64,000 bases of DNA from Phaffia rhodozyma (lineage: Eukaryota > Basidiomycota > Tremellomycetes > Cystofilobasidiales > Mrakiaceae), in assembly GCA_014706385.1 (NCBI GenBank), contig JACGZH010000001.1, positions 1,984,001 through 2,048,000 on the forward strand, read 5' to 3'. The notes under the pieces were generated by a model. That model did not search any database. It worked only from the letters and a program-made list of their open reading frames with translations, and was not told where the DNA came from. The position numbers were made by a program, and so were the translations under genes. Within the stretch, counting starts at the first letter, position 1; every line of letters starts with the position of its first letter. Positions 37,037 through 49,900 of this stretch are shown piece after piece.

Positions 37037-40000
37037 TTAGGCTCTCTCATCAGAGTGAGCTTCCAGAGCTTTAATTGTTTCCTTGACCGACCTTCGCGAC
37101 TCTTGTTCGTCCGACCCGAGTCCGTCGCCATCGCCGTTGCCATTGCCGGTCCCACCCGCACCTCCGCTCCCAAATCCGACGGCCACACTGCTTCGCTTCC
37201 ACATCGGTGTCTTTTTCCTAGCCGCCGCCGGTTGACCGCCGTTATCGGGATCCACCCGGCTTTCCCCAAACCTGCTGCCCGCCAGGAGAGACGCCGAGGC
37301 CGATGAACCGGACGCACCCCTAGACGAGAAGAATCCACCGCCAATCCCCCCATTCGCACCCCGACGGAGCTGTCTGTTCAACGAGCTAGACGAATCCGCC
37401 GACCTGACCAGTGGCCCGGATAGCGAAGACGACAAGGCAGAGGCAGAGACAGACGCAGATGAGATCACCCCCCCATCGGGTGTCGGCACAGGTAGATCAG
37501 ACATCGTCATTGTTCGATTATGAACAGGTCGTAGCGGTGCCAGATGAGGAACCGTGGTCGACTTGAATCGGTCGGCTATCGGAGTAGAGAACAGATACCG
37601 TCTAGAGGCGACCACACCCGTAAGAACTGTCTTCTCAGCCGTGGACGTTGTCGAAGAGGAGGTGGTGGCAGCGGCGGCGATACCAGGAACGGTGACATGG
37701 TCAGCCACGTTTCGCTCTGTCGGATAGCCCTCTCTTTCTCCTGAAACGGACCGAGCGACGGGTAAGCGTTTAGAGCAGGACACCGGCTTTTGCCGAGAGG
37801 GCTCTGCCAACTTGGCCGATCCGTGTTGAATCCCTCGGTTCTTGTTCTCTTCATTCTGCCTTTCCTCCCCCTTCTGCTCCTCCTCTGTCGTCTTGACCTT
37901 GAGGACAGGTCGGCCCAGCCCGGTTGACAGCCCAGTGGCGTTCCGGTCAACATTCCTGTCGGTCGGCAAATCAAGCCGACCAACCGGTTGAGGAGGCAAT
38001 GGTTTCCCCAGATCACCAATCCACATATCGTTCGCCTCCTTAAGAGCATCCCTCGACGGTCGTCGGCTCAGTCCAGAAAACAACTCGGGGCACGGAGAAG
38101 ATAATTCGAGGAGAGGTGCTGTTTGGTCAAGACAGGAAGAGGAAGACCTGGTGTGTTGACTCGGGCCAAGAGGTCGAGGAGGAAGTGTCGGCTTGGACGA
38201 GACAGTTGAAGGTAAGGGTGGAGTCACAAACAGGACAGAATAGTTCTCGACGAGTAACCGTAGAAATGGAGGCGAAAAACACAGAGAGGGGCAGAATACA
38301 AGCAACAAATTCGACAGCGTCATCTTGTTGACTTCCTCGTAACGAGCCTGTAGATGAAATGGATTGATAGATTCAACGAACGTTCTCTTGGTCAACACAA
38401 CCCCACCTGTCCCATATCGAGAGAGAAAGGAAGGAAGAGACGAACAGTGTGGTCCAACAGGCCGACAACCGCCTGGAGCAAGTACCAACTGGTCTCTGGC
38501 AATCGTCCGAGCTTTGTCTGGATCTCGGTCACCAAGCTCGCTTTCGATCGATCGCTCGTCAACTCGGATCCGGTCAGATTCGGTGAAGTAGCCGAAGCTC
38601 CGAACGCTCCGTCTCTGGCGGTCGAACCAGTGTACTGACGCATAGTGTGATCGAACCCGGGTGTCAATTCAGACGTAAGGATCGGGTCAGGAACTGTGTT
38701 AAGTCGTTCCATCAAGAACAAGATGGCCATTCCATCAGCAAACTTCATCTCAGCAAAGGATAGTGAAGAAAGAAGAGAATTTCTTGAACGAACGCTCTCG
38801 TAGGTACGCTTTGAAGACACCAGCGACCGCATGAGGGTCTAGCTCCCCAGGATCAGATAATTTCAGATCAATATCAGCCCCTATGTCAAACTGGGCGCGC
38901 AACTTTTGGACTAGAAAATCAAAACAACCAGTCCAATATAGAGTGAATTCAAGGGACACGTAAAATAGTCAGTCAGAACTAGCATGTTCCTTGCCCTGTC
39001 CATTGGCAAGAAGAGAAAGAAACTGACTATGAGTACTTCGACCACTAATCCGAAAGATTCCTTCCTCTCTAGGTGCCCAGATTTCGACTGTTGAGAAAGA
39101 AGAGGATTGGACGCATAGAGTGCGTTAAGATAAACGCCGTACGAATCGATCAATAAAAACAAATAGCCAGGGCAGAGAGAAAAAGAGAATGAAAAGCACG
39201 AACGATACTCTGTACATCGCACCACCAAGGCCGGCAGGATCTCTCTCGACCTCCGACCAATCAATCGACCGACCGTGTCCTTATCTTCCGGGGCAACTCC
39301 GCACTCCCTGCCTACGAGATCGATGTTCCTTCCGAAAACTCGGGCGCCGCTTCCTGTCGGGATGATTGCCTCTGGGTCGTACACAATAGGTCTTGGGAAT
39401 CCCTGCCTCCATTGAAACACCGTTCCGCTCGTAGTAGACGACGCTTGACTCGCAAGAGACGAAGAAGACGAAGGAGAACCCGCTCGGGCTCGCCAAGATG
39501 AGTTAAAGTGCCTGACGGCTGACCCAGGAACACTAAACAAAACTTGAGGAAACGTCCGTTGTTTTGGCACAGCCGGAAGAAACGAGTCAGGTTGGAAGGT
39601 AGAAGGTTGTGAAAGGTAAGGGCTAGACGTGGACGAGGTCGAGAGAGTAGAAATCGAAGAGGAGGAGGAAAGTGAGTTGAATGATTGTGGGTAGGACGAG
39701 TTGGACTGATTGGAAAAGGACGGAGTGTAAGTGCTACGCTCGTTATAAAACCCGGTTGCCACGCCTCCTACGGCACCGCCGATCGCTGCCAGCCGTCCTT
39801 TGATCCCACTGCCGAGTCCAAATCTACCACCGGACGGTTTGGAAGAAGATGAAGAAAACTCGGCTTCGGCCACGTGCTTTTGAATTTGAGGAGAACGAGG
39901 AGGCAAAGGCGGCGCGGATGACAGCGAGAGAGATGAGGTCACAGCCTGCGAGTAGGGTGTATGATTGGAGCTAGTGTAGGGTTTACCGTTGCGGGTTGAT

Positions 40001-41001
40001 GATGATGATGACGACGACGACGGTTTCTTTGGGGTACTTGAACATGATGAACTGGCATTCGAGGGCTCCAAAACCGATGTTTGTGACAGTGACGAAGACA
40101 GCGGATTTGATTGTAGCCATATGGGTTTCGCGGGTAGAGAAGGAGTGGAGGAGCTCCCAGGCGGAGGTGTTCCGGATGGGGGCGTGTAGGCTTGTGCCCG
40201 AGAGAACGATTGAATATTTTGGAGAGGCGGAGAATGTCTCGCTGAACTGTGGGGAAATCCGAAAGATGATGAGAATAATGGCGATGCTGATGCCGGGGAG
40301 TTTGATGGGCTTGCCAGCTCGACCCAAGTTGGTTTCGTCGACGATGGCGGAGGTGGGGGTGGCGATGAAGAGGATGAAGAAGGAGATGAAGATGACGAGG
40401 ATGATTTGGTAAGACTGTGTGATACACCAAGCGCACTGATGGATGACGCCCTACTCTTTCTCCCTAACGGTGTTATCGGCGACATGAAATGGGACGAGTC
40501 GGAAGAAGGAGACGGCACAAAAGATTGTTGTTGCTGCCCCTCGAGCGTGAAGGACAGTTGTTCGTGGCTCGAAACGTTCGACAACGAAGGCTTGACAGTC
40601 TCTGCGATAGATACCCTGTTCATTTCCCCCGAAGAACTGCTTATGGTGAAACCACCTGGGCTTTGACGTCCTGGCGTGCCGGAAGGACCCTCAGTATGGC
40701 TAAACCTTTTCCGCGTTCGGTTGCCTAGACCCATGTCGTCACTTTGAGCGGCTGCTGCGTCTAGAAACTGCCATCCTTTGCGAAGGGTCACACCATCCCG
40801 CCATGCTCTCTCCTGCTCATCCTCGCTACCAGAAGGAAGGCCAGCCTGATAGCCTGTTTCCTCCCAGCTTTCAGCTCGAAGACCATCACTAACGGAAGAT
40901 GAGGCGGACTGTATGCCGGCTAGGCTCGTGATCGATCCACTAGTCCCGACCGAGGACGAGGAAGATATGCTAGGCGAAACGGATCTTGAGAGAATGGACA
41001 T
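37037..41001 (-). CDS. Rho GTPase-activating protein with long disordered N-terminus
   Basis: Accelerates GTP hydrolysis on Rho/Cdc42-type GTPases, relevant to polarity and wall synthesis. The start MSILSRSVSPSISSSSSVG opens an uninterrupted exon of roughly 580 codons, rich in Ser, Pro and Thr with poly-Ser runs, including a YQAGLPSGSEDEQE segment and a Gly/Ala-rich patch (GIKGRLAAIGGAVGGVATGF). The RhoGAP domain follows over short introns: VFGRNIDLVGRECGVAPEDK, ILPALVVRCTEYLEIWAPRE, then the arginine-finger motif EGIFRISGRSTHI, KLRAQFDIGADIDLKLSDPG, ELDPHAVAGVFKAYLREL, PDPILTSELT, LLQAVVGLLDHTVRLARYEE and VNKMTLSNLLLVFCPSL. A further 400-residue disordered tail ends RRSVKETIKALEAHSDERA-stop. 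No BAR, LIM or PH domain is evident. Confidence 0.88.
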
Positions 41002-41585
41002 CGCGTCGAGCAGGGCTCAAGAATCTTTTTGCAAGATTACGAGATTCGGGCTACGAGCTGCAGTCTTTGAAGGAGATTGTATGTGGGTATAAACTGCGGT
41101 AAGATCCAGGAAGAGAGGAGAAAACACGGCTGGAGGGAAGAAACAGGAGAAGATTATGGTCCGAGATCTCTCTAACGACTGACGCTGTAATGAATTCCTG
41201 AGGAGCTTCCTTTCCTTCTTTCCTTCTAGACGAGATATTGACCACCCAAGACCGAGTATCTCATGCAGTTCCACAGACAACTCAAGACTGAAAAAACCAG
41301 GGGGATAGGAAAGCCGACTGAAGTAAGTGTGCAAGGATAGGAAAAGGGCGAAAGGGCGAAAGTGAGAAGAATAAACAGACCGAACGCAGATGGCCGCACC
41401 CGTGCCGAAGAGGCGTATCGGTAAAAAGCTGTGCACATGCTGCGCCCAGTAACCGACGCTCGTAACACTCAGGGCACTGACGGACTAGGCGGCTGTGCCT
41501 GCGCCTGTGCGTATGCCTGTACCTGATCGTCACAATTCACTTACTCACTCACCTTGACGTACACATACACTCCCTCATAGACACG
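41002..41585. promoter_or_regulatory. Divergent intergenic region, RhoGAP and LTO1
   Basis: A 584-bp spacer between two divergent start codons, presumably carrying both promoters. Beyond mixed G/A-rich stretches I see no defined element. Confidence 0.45.
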
Positions 41586-42405
41586 ATGGCCGACCTGTTT
41601 GATTCGCTCGACTCGTTGAACCATGTGGAGGAAACATTCTATCAAACAGGCTATAGAGAAGGCTTCGAGCACGGAGCGCTCCACGGGTTGTTCGAGGGTA
41701 GAGCGTTAGGCAAGGAGAAAGGATTCGAACTCTGGGAAGAAGTCGGGTTCTACGAAGGTGTCGGTACGTTCTGGAGAGATCTACTCGGCAAGGAAACGTA
41801 TGTTGGGGTTTCTTGTTCGCTTTCTTGCTTGATAGCTTGTTGGCTGGCTGGCTGGCTGGCTAGTTTGTTCTTGCTTCTCTTGTTCTCAAAGCTCATCCGT
41901 TTGAACAATGTCGTGTCCCCTTGTATCATATAGCAAGTCGGCAAGTAGAGCGATCAATCACATCAATCAACTTCTTCACCTGATCTCTCTCTTCCCTACT
42001 CACAACATATCCGATCCCGAGAATCAGGCTTCGATACCACCCACACAGTCACTCACACCGGACGAATCTAATTCAGCACCTTCCACCACACCGGCACTCC
42101 TTTCCACAGAACCAACCTCTTCAACGGCTGCATCGCCCGAGGTAGATATCTCTGCTCTGCTTGAAAGAATTCGGGCAAAATACAAACTTGTCTGCTCATC
42201 TTTAGGAATCAGACCTAGACTGGTAGAAGCCACCATGCCTTCTGTCAACAACGTCGACGATGCTGGGTTCGACGGTGCTTCAGGTATCGACACGCCTAGA
42301 GAATCTCAGACAGGGACAGAAGAAAGTGGAAGTAGAGCAGGGAGTAGGAAGGGCACAGTGGTTGTCAACGGGATAGAGGTCAGCTCAAAGGCGCTCTTGT
42401 TCTGA
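41586..42405 (+). CDS. LTO1: LTO1/ORAOV1 family deca-GX3 adaptor
   Basis: With Yae1, Lto1 links the ABC protein Rli1/ABCE1 to the cytosolic iron-sulfur targeting complex. The first exon begins MADLFDSLDSLNHVEETFYQ and then shows glycine every fourth residue: GYREGFEHGALHGLFEGRAL and GKEKGFELWEEVGFYEGV. That is the deca-GX3 motif. An intron (gtatgt to catatag) joins GKET to KSASRAINHINQLLHLISLF, the second conserved block. A Ser/Thr/Pro-rich region and ALLERIRAKYKLVCSSLGI follow. The end is VVNGIEVSSKALLF-stop. Yeast Lto1 ends in a conserved Trp used to bind the targeting complex. Here the last residue is Phe, which may still serve. Confidence 0.88.
41842..41861. repeat. (GGCT)5 microsatellite in the LTO1 intron
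   Basis: Five perfect GGCT units lie within the single intron of LTO1, flanked by TTGTT and TAGTTTG. Confidence 0.85.
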
Positions 42406-42728
42406 GAACTCACAACAAACAGTAGTAGACAGTATATGGTGAATAGCGGATAGTGAATAATACATAGTCAACACGAATTCGAAGCAGTTATCTTAAATTG
42501 CAAGTCGACATCAATCTATAATGAGATTTCTTCTCAGTCATATCGTAGTCCTCTTAATCTGCCCCTTGTCACCTCTTTCTCTTAACAAGTCATGTCAAGG
42601 AATCCTTCTCACGCATGCAATCCTTCAGAAAGGACCTTTTCTCTCTCTTTGAAACAAAAAGACTGTTGGATTGTGTTTTATATGCTCGTATCTATCTCGT
42701 CCAGAGGATCTAGTGCACGCTCTTCTTT
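42406..42728. other. Convergent 3' intergenic region
   Basis: A 323-bp spacer between the LTO1 and LSM6 stop codons, with no coding feature seen. Confidence 0.6.
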
Positions 42729-43485
42729 TTATAACGAGTCCGAAGCCGAGATGTAAAGCACTAAAGAAGAAATGAAACTTTCTCGGTACGATTAGTTGTT
42801 TTGTAAGAGACAGAGAGGAAGAAGAGAAAGCGAACAAGCACGGACCATTGTTCCCTCTGATGAAAGCATCACCATATGAGTTTTTCTTCACTCCATTCAC
42901 GTACTCCTCCGTTTGCTCCAAAGCGATGTTCATGTATCCGTCCAAACATGACAGAATACCTATTCATTCCATACGTGTACGTTCGCATGTGAGTAAACGG
43001 GTGTGTGCGGCGGGTTTTGTCATCATAGTGTTTCAATGCCAATGTCAATAACCTAAAAGGAAACCGATTGTATGCATCCAAAGTGAAGAAGAGAAGAAAT
43101 ATGAGAACGGACCTCTGTAGTCTACTCCAGAATTCAATCGAACCACAACTTCCTTGCCCACAACGGCCTATTTGTCGTTCGACATCGTTCCAGAATGCAG
43201 ATGCATACGCGTATAACGAGCAATGAAAAGTAAGTGTGAGGTGATTATCGTCAGTCCAGAGAACACGTCGGATGCGCCTTCGAGCAAGTCATCACAAGGT
43301 ATAAGATTCGACCAAGAACAAGCGAGAAAAGGAACATAGGAAGGAGAAGGAGAAATAATGGGTATAGAGCTAAGAAAATAAGGACGAAAGGACGAGTACG
43401 GTACCTTCAAAAAACCAGATGGGGAGCCAGCAGTAGGAGCTGGTCCTTCTGGTGCAGGCGATTGAGATTGAGAGTTGTTGGACAT
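42729..43485 (-). CDS. LSM6: U6 snRNA-associated Sm-like protein LSm6
   Basis: Subunit of the Lsm2-8 (nuclear U6 snRNP) and Lsm1-7 (cytoplasmic mRNA decay) rings. Four exons close in phase to a 93-residue protein. Exon 1 (43405-43485) is MSNNSQSQSPAPEGP to SGFLK. Exon 2 (43113-43167) is AVVGKEVVVRLNSGVDYRG. Exon 3 (42846-42959) is ILSCLDGYMNIALEQTEEYV, NGVKKNSYGDAFIRGNN. Exon 4 (42729-42760) is VLYISASDSL-stop. Sm1 (VVVRLNSGVDYRGILSCLDG) and Sm2 (AFIRGNNVLYIS) are intact, with the RGN RNA-contact motif. The features DYRG, LEQTEEY and FIRGNN distinguish Lsm6 from the related SmF. Confidence 0.95.
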
Positions 43486-43967
43486 GGTATTTTCTGTCAC
43501 TAGTTGTTCTTTTCCTTCTTCCTCGTTCTTAGACGCAGATAGGTCGATAGTTCGTTATGTCGGTACGGTGGATGAGAGTGAGTTGAGAGTTGATAGTCGG
43601 AGATTGTCGAGTATCAAGCTGGAGTTTAAGATGGTTTCACGAGAAAGTTACGCGTTCACCAGAAATGAACCAGAAGAGGAGAGCAATTAATGAAACCGCC
43701 GTTCATTCTATTATGTATCCACTCAAAAAAGACAAGAAAGAATAAGGATAGAAAGAAGAGAACGATCCTGAAGAGAGTGTGAGAAGAGCAAGTATTGATA
43801 GATAATACCAAAAGAGAAGAGAATTCAGGTAAACCACCCAGAAGAGAAGATGCCGATAATGCAGACGATAAGACCAACCAAAAGGAGAAAGAGACACAAG
43901 AAACCAAGAAACCTAAATAATGATGATAGTAAACCCCATAAGAGAAAAAGGATAAGAGACATCTCGA
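43486..43967. other. Spacer between LSM6 start and NIK1 stop
   Basis: A 482-bp stretch that should hold the LSM6 promoter and NIK1 3' UTR. The sequence at 43700-43960 is A/G-rich on the plus strand, and the short ORFs there are hydrophobic low-complexity. No gene is seen. Confidence 0.5.
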
Positions 43968-46900
43968 TCAGACCGTGCCCTCTGAGCCTGAGCTGGCGCT
44001 CCTGCGCTGTATAATAGGTTGCATAACCTTGTTGATCGTGCCAATTAGATCGTTCCTCCTCAGAGGCTTGGTGATGTACTCGTCCATTCCGGCTTCTAGA
44101 CATTTCTCTCGATCGCCCATCATGGCATGAGCCGTCAGAGCGACGATAGGAATACGCCCGTAGCCCAATTCAGCCTCAGTCTCTCGTATAAGACGCGTGG
44201 CTTCTGTTCCACCCATCGTAGGCATCGAGACATCCATCAGGATGATATCGTATGAACGACGTTCTTGATGGCGGCCCTTGAACAAGTTCACAGCGATCTG
44301 ACCATTGTCGGCAATTTCGACCTTGTGTCCACTGTTTTCAAGTAGACGTACAGCCAGCTAGTACAGGAATTGTAAAGGTAAACTCAATGAGAACCCCAGC
44401 TGCGTATAAACAATCACAACGTCTGTTGGACATACCTTTTGGTTGACCTTATTGTCTTCCGCAAGCAGAATATCCAGCACGATATCCTTCGCCTGATGAA
44501 AGAAATATTCAACGAGAACAAATCACGTTGAGAAACATAAAAAGGGGGTAGGTCGCTGATTGAATAAGATGTGAGACATACAGGATAAGTTGGTACCGCG
44601 ACATGCGACTCGAGCGCAGGTGTCAAAGCGTTGAATCTACCCAACAGAAGTGTAAACCACGTTAGGCGTTGAAAACACACAAGCTATAAAGACTAAGCCA
44701 GTAGACATACAACTCTTGAACATTTGTGGGTGCAGTACAGTATGAAGTGATACCCATGTCTAGACAGCTCTTTACAGGAATCGCTGGTGGACCTTCCTCT
44801 TGTGGCTGAGCAAGATTCAACAACCTTCGTTTAGGAGGAGGTATCTGAATGAATGGCGGAGGAGGGTTGCTCGGACGTGACGCCTAGCAGACGAAACACA
44901 GATGGTTTTTGGTTTGTTTGTTTAGTTATTTGTTTATTTGTCAGCAGACGTGTCTCGAAAGAGTAAAGAGGAAATTGAAGAACACGTACCGGCGCCAGCA
45001 GGACTATCGGAATATATCGAAGATTCTCTACCTCTCGCAATTGTTCAGCCTGTTTGAGTTTACAGATCGAGGCCTAGGTCAGTGAGTATACGACCAGAGA
45101 CAAGATATCAAGACCAGACGAACTGTAGTGAGGTTATCTACAATAACCGTGTCGAAAGCAGGCTTGCCTTCTGGCAGACTCTTCAAGTTCCAGACATCGT
45201 TGACAGAGTGAACGACAAGGGGCTTCAACTTGAGCTGTTCAATCACATCACACACGCCTGTCTTGTCTCCTAGAGTATCGATGAATAAAATGCATCGGCC
45301 CGCATAGCTGTTGAATATTATTCAAAAGGGGTCAGTCAGTCGAGATCAGATGGAAACATCTGACAATAGCAGAATCACTCACGGAGCGACTCTCTCTAGT
45401 ATCGTAATTGGCTGAACTTCACTGATTTCTGTTCGTGTCGTCTGTTGGTATACAAACAAAAGCAGGCTGTTCAGTAAGATAGCCAATCTTCTTCCGTATT
45501 TAGTGCAGCTTATACGTACAAAGAAGACTGTGATGAGGTAACACCGCATGAGTGATGAGAAGAGGAGAAAAGTCAATTTGAAACCCAACGTCCTCTATCC
45601 ACATCTATTTATCACTTACATCGACTTCCACTTCCGTACTGCGCAAAACAAACGTAGGCAAAACTGTTTAGGGGCACGCAAACTACAGCTGGTAAAAGAG
45701 GTCTGTATACGAACCTCGCTCTCTACCCATAAACGGCCGTTCATCAAAGCTACCAGCTTCCTTGATATCGATAGACCCAAACCAGTACCTCCATATTTCT
45801 GTTGCAAAAAGAGAAGACAGCAAAATTGAGAATGCCTTCGCCTAACACAGTAATTTGGAACTGAAAGAAATTCTCACCCTAGTTGTGGACCTAAAGCGAA
45901 AGAGAATGATCCAGATAAGCATGAGTGGGTTTACTCAAACCTCAGATTTATTGTGACAGATGTGACTTACCCATCGGCCTGCGCGAATGTGTCAAAGATC
46001 AGATCGAGTTTATCTGGTTTAATGCCAATACCCGTATCGGCTACGCAAAACTCGATCTCGCAGAAGTTGTCTTCAATTCCGATAAGTCTCGACGTAAGAG
46101 CAACCTGACCCTTGGTCGTGAACTAAAGCACCATGGATGAGATTAGCTTACGATCGAGAGAACTACTGTATTCTTCTACGTGATGCAACATACCTTGACA
46201 GAATTTCCGACTAAATTCGTGATGACTTGTTTCAAACGAAGAGCATCTCCGAGAAGACAATCCGGAATCTTCGGATCCACTATTTGCGTCCGCAGGGAAG
46301 AAACGAATCAGATCGTCCTCTAAATTTAAAATTTCAATATAAAATCTATTTAGAAGATAAACACATACCATCATATATCAAGTCAAGCTTGTTCTGGGCA
46401 GCTTTGACACAGAGAGTTTTAAGACTGCGAAACCAAACAGAGATCGATGAACATGTAAACCTGTAGCCTCTCTAAAACTTGGATGGGGGAACGACTAACA
46501 CTCCGAAGACAGTTGGCCGGAAAGTGAATGGAGCCGTCTCCATCGTCATGCGACCAGCCTCGACTAGAGTACAAAACAAGGAGAAGGCGGATGTTAGACA
46601 GCAAACCTGTAGATCACATTGTGTTACTCAAAAATGAGAGAAGATGGAAACATACTCTTCGAGATATCGAGGATATCGTCAATGATTGTCAGCAGAGAAC
46701 TTGCCAATGTAGACACAATCATTAGATTTTCTCTTTGTTGACGTGTAAGCTCGCTCTCCAGTGTAAGAACTGTCAAACCAATGATTCCGTTCATAGGCGT
46801 TCTGGATGAGAAAAAATCAAGTCAGTCGCGATCAGCAGCATTGGTTGGTGCATTTAGTTAACAGGAGAATGTTACCTGATTTCGTCTATTCGAACAAAAC

Positions 46901-49900
46901 AGATGTAGAGAGAATAACGATAAGCGCAAAAACTCAAACCAGGCAAAGCCGTAAAGGAACGTACGGGACATGTTTGCTAAGAACTCGGATTTACTCCTGT
47001 TCGCCAGCTCGGCAGTGATACGAGCAGAGTTGTTGAACTGAATACTCTCTCGGAGATTAAAGACCCTGTTTAATAATACCACATGGTACAATCAGATAGG
47101 CGAGCGACGAGCAAACTAAGAAATGAGAAAGGCGAACATCTGATTGATAGTCTGTTTCAACGATCCCATCCTGTAGAAACATCATTCGGATACGGGTCAG
47201 AACCAAGTGAGCGTGCTCGCTGCATACAAATGATAGGAAGATAGACTTACTCTCCACTCGCCTCGACAGTGATGAACCTGATTGTGAAATTTGAAGGGAA
47301 GTCAGCTAGACAAGAAGCATCCATCCTAGGGAAACCAGAACTTGGACGGACTCTGTAGCATCACCGTCTCTGTAAGAGTTCAATGCAATTTCATGATATC
47401 AGTATGCGCGCAGCGTTATGATTGTTTAAAGAAACAAGAGGAACGAACGTCGCGGCCGCCGAAATCTGGCCGAAAGCTCGGACTTGAGTGGTCAAGTTTT
47501 GAGCCATAGTATTGACATTCGATCTACAAGCAGAATAAAACAATCAGCACAGCCAGTTGGTATATCGCAGAAAGGCGAATGCAATATGAGAAGGGGATAC
47601 GAACGTTATTTCCTGCCAAGTTCCCTCTACGTTCTGAACCTTTGCCTGTACCCCCAGTTTTCCTTCCGTACCCACCTGTCTTGCGACAAAGATAACCTCG
47701 GAAGCGAAATGGGTTAAAGAGGTAACCATACCTTATGATGTAAAAATGTTTGGTCAAGATCAGACTAGCCATTATCCGCGCTACTTGCATCAAGAAACCT
47801 TCTTCGGCTTACCGTTGATGGTGTTGACCAAATCCAAAATCTCTCCTCTGACAGCAACTCCCTCGAATTTCTGAGTCAAATCACCTCGAGCAACAGCCGT
47901 CTGTTGTGGATTGAAATATATCAGAAAAAAATCTCGGAACCTCCTAGATTGACTAGCTATCTGTGTCGGTATGTAGAAGAACCTACAGTAACGCGCGCAA
48001 TACCTCGAACTTGGACCGTCAAGTTGGTGGCCATGTTGTTGACCTAATTAAGAATGGAGATGTTTAAGCCTGAGACTCAGTGAACCCCTATGAAGTAGAT
48101 GAATTGGACTCACACTATCAGTCAAATCCTTCCAGACCCCGCTGACACCTTCTACCTGTGCTTGTCCTCCAAGCTGAATATACACGATAACACCAGGTCA
48201 GATTGGCAGCCTACTTGTATTTTTAAATGGCGCAGTACATACGATTCCATATGTTCCGACCTCTTTAGCCATTCTGTCAGTGGAAGACATTGTACGAGGA
48301 AGGGGTTTAGTTAAACGCGTGCTATATAATACGGTTGATATATGGGATCGATACGACTAACCTTGTCACTTCAGATGAGAACTCATTCAAAGAATACACC
48401 ATATCGTTTACAGTGTCCTAGACGTATATAAACCCTAAATGATGAGCTTCGATAGAGGACCACCGCCTAATGGCCAGTCAGACTGAACACAAATACTTAC
48501 CTTGAGCTGCAGTATCTCTCCCTGAGCAGGCACATCGATTGTCTTGGAAAGGTTTCCTCGAGCGACAGCCGTTGTGACGGCCGCAATAGATCGCACCTGG
48601 GTAGTCAAATTGAGAGCCTGACAATTGAAACAACAAGGTTGGTCAAGTTCGTTGAAGACCTCAGTTTGAGGGAAACATACCATCAAGTTGACGTTCTCGG
48701 TCAAGTCCTATGTTTACCACGGCACAAAGAAGCTGATCAGTCCATCAAATTCATCTTGTTAGAATTCACGTTTTAGACAGACCTTCCAGACACCCTCCAC
48801 ATTGTGAACCACAGCTTGACCACCAAGCTACGCATGCACAAAGGCAAGAACATCAGCTGCTGGTCATCTTTTCAATGAAATATTCACACAAAGAGAGACA
48901 GAAGAGCATCAATCTTACTTGACCATCTGTTCCGACTTCCTTTGCAACTCTGATCCCAGCAGCCAAAGAACAATTTAGTATCGTCGTGCATATATGTGCG
49001 CGTCGATGATGTACGAATCTACAGACCTTGTAACTTCAGAAGAGAAGTTGTTCAAAGATTCCACCATTGAGTTAACGGTGTTCTTTAAATGAAGTCAATG
49101 AGGCGTGTCGCATCGTTAGCCTGGTGTTCGCCTCGAGATATGTGGAAGCTACTGAGAAGAAACCCCTACTTTGAGTTGCAAAATCTCTCCTTGGGCCGGT
49201 ACATCGATCGTTTTGGACAAGTTTCCTTGAGCGACAGCCGTTGTAACCACCGCAATAGACCGCACTTGGGTAGTCAAATTTAAAGCCTAAAGAAAGATGA
49301 TAGATGGATAGTGGTCAATGGAGGTTGTAAAGATGGAAGACATGAGTTGTTTATATCCTGATACGATGGATGAACATACCATTAGATTGACATTGTCGGT
49401 CAAATCCTTGAAAAATTGTAAGATGGATAGGAAAGAAAGCATCAGTATGGAATTAATCTTCAAACAAATAAGAGTGGAGAACTAAATAGATTACCTTCCA
49501 AACACCTTCAACTTTGTGCACGACGGCCTGTTGAACGAAGAGTGTAATACCAAAAGGAAACCAAAATTAATCAACGGTAAACGTCTAGCAGCTGCTGGAT
49601 ACGACAGCAAAAGACGTACCTGACCACCTAGTTTTCCTTCAGTACCGACCTCGAGAGACACTCGAGTAACTTCATCAGCTAGAGTCGTTAATTGACCCAC
49701 CTGATCCGAATCAACAAGCGTATCATTGTGAGTTGGCTGAATATGAAGAAGGGCTCGTGCACAAGAATAGAAAAGAGGTACTCACCCTATATTTAGACAC
49801 GGCAGTCCATCGCATACATGAAACCCCAAGCGGAAGTGAGCACGAGGCAGTAAGACCGGGCTCGAATAAGACCATAATAAGACTCGAACAAGACTTACAT

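Noticed and set aside
39989..40666. Poly-Asp and Met-rich plus-strand frames opposite the RhoGAP Ser-rich exon
   Set aside because: They are the antisense of Ser codon runs.
42729..43485. SmF as an alternative for LSM6
   Set aside because: NSGVDYRG, LDGYMNIALEQTEEY and FIRGNN fit Lsm6 better than SmF.
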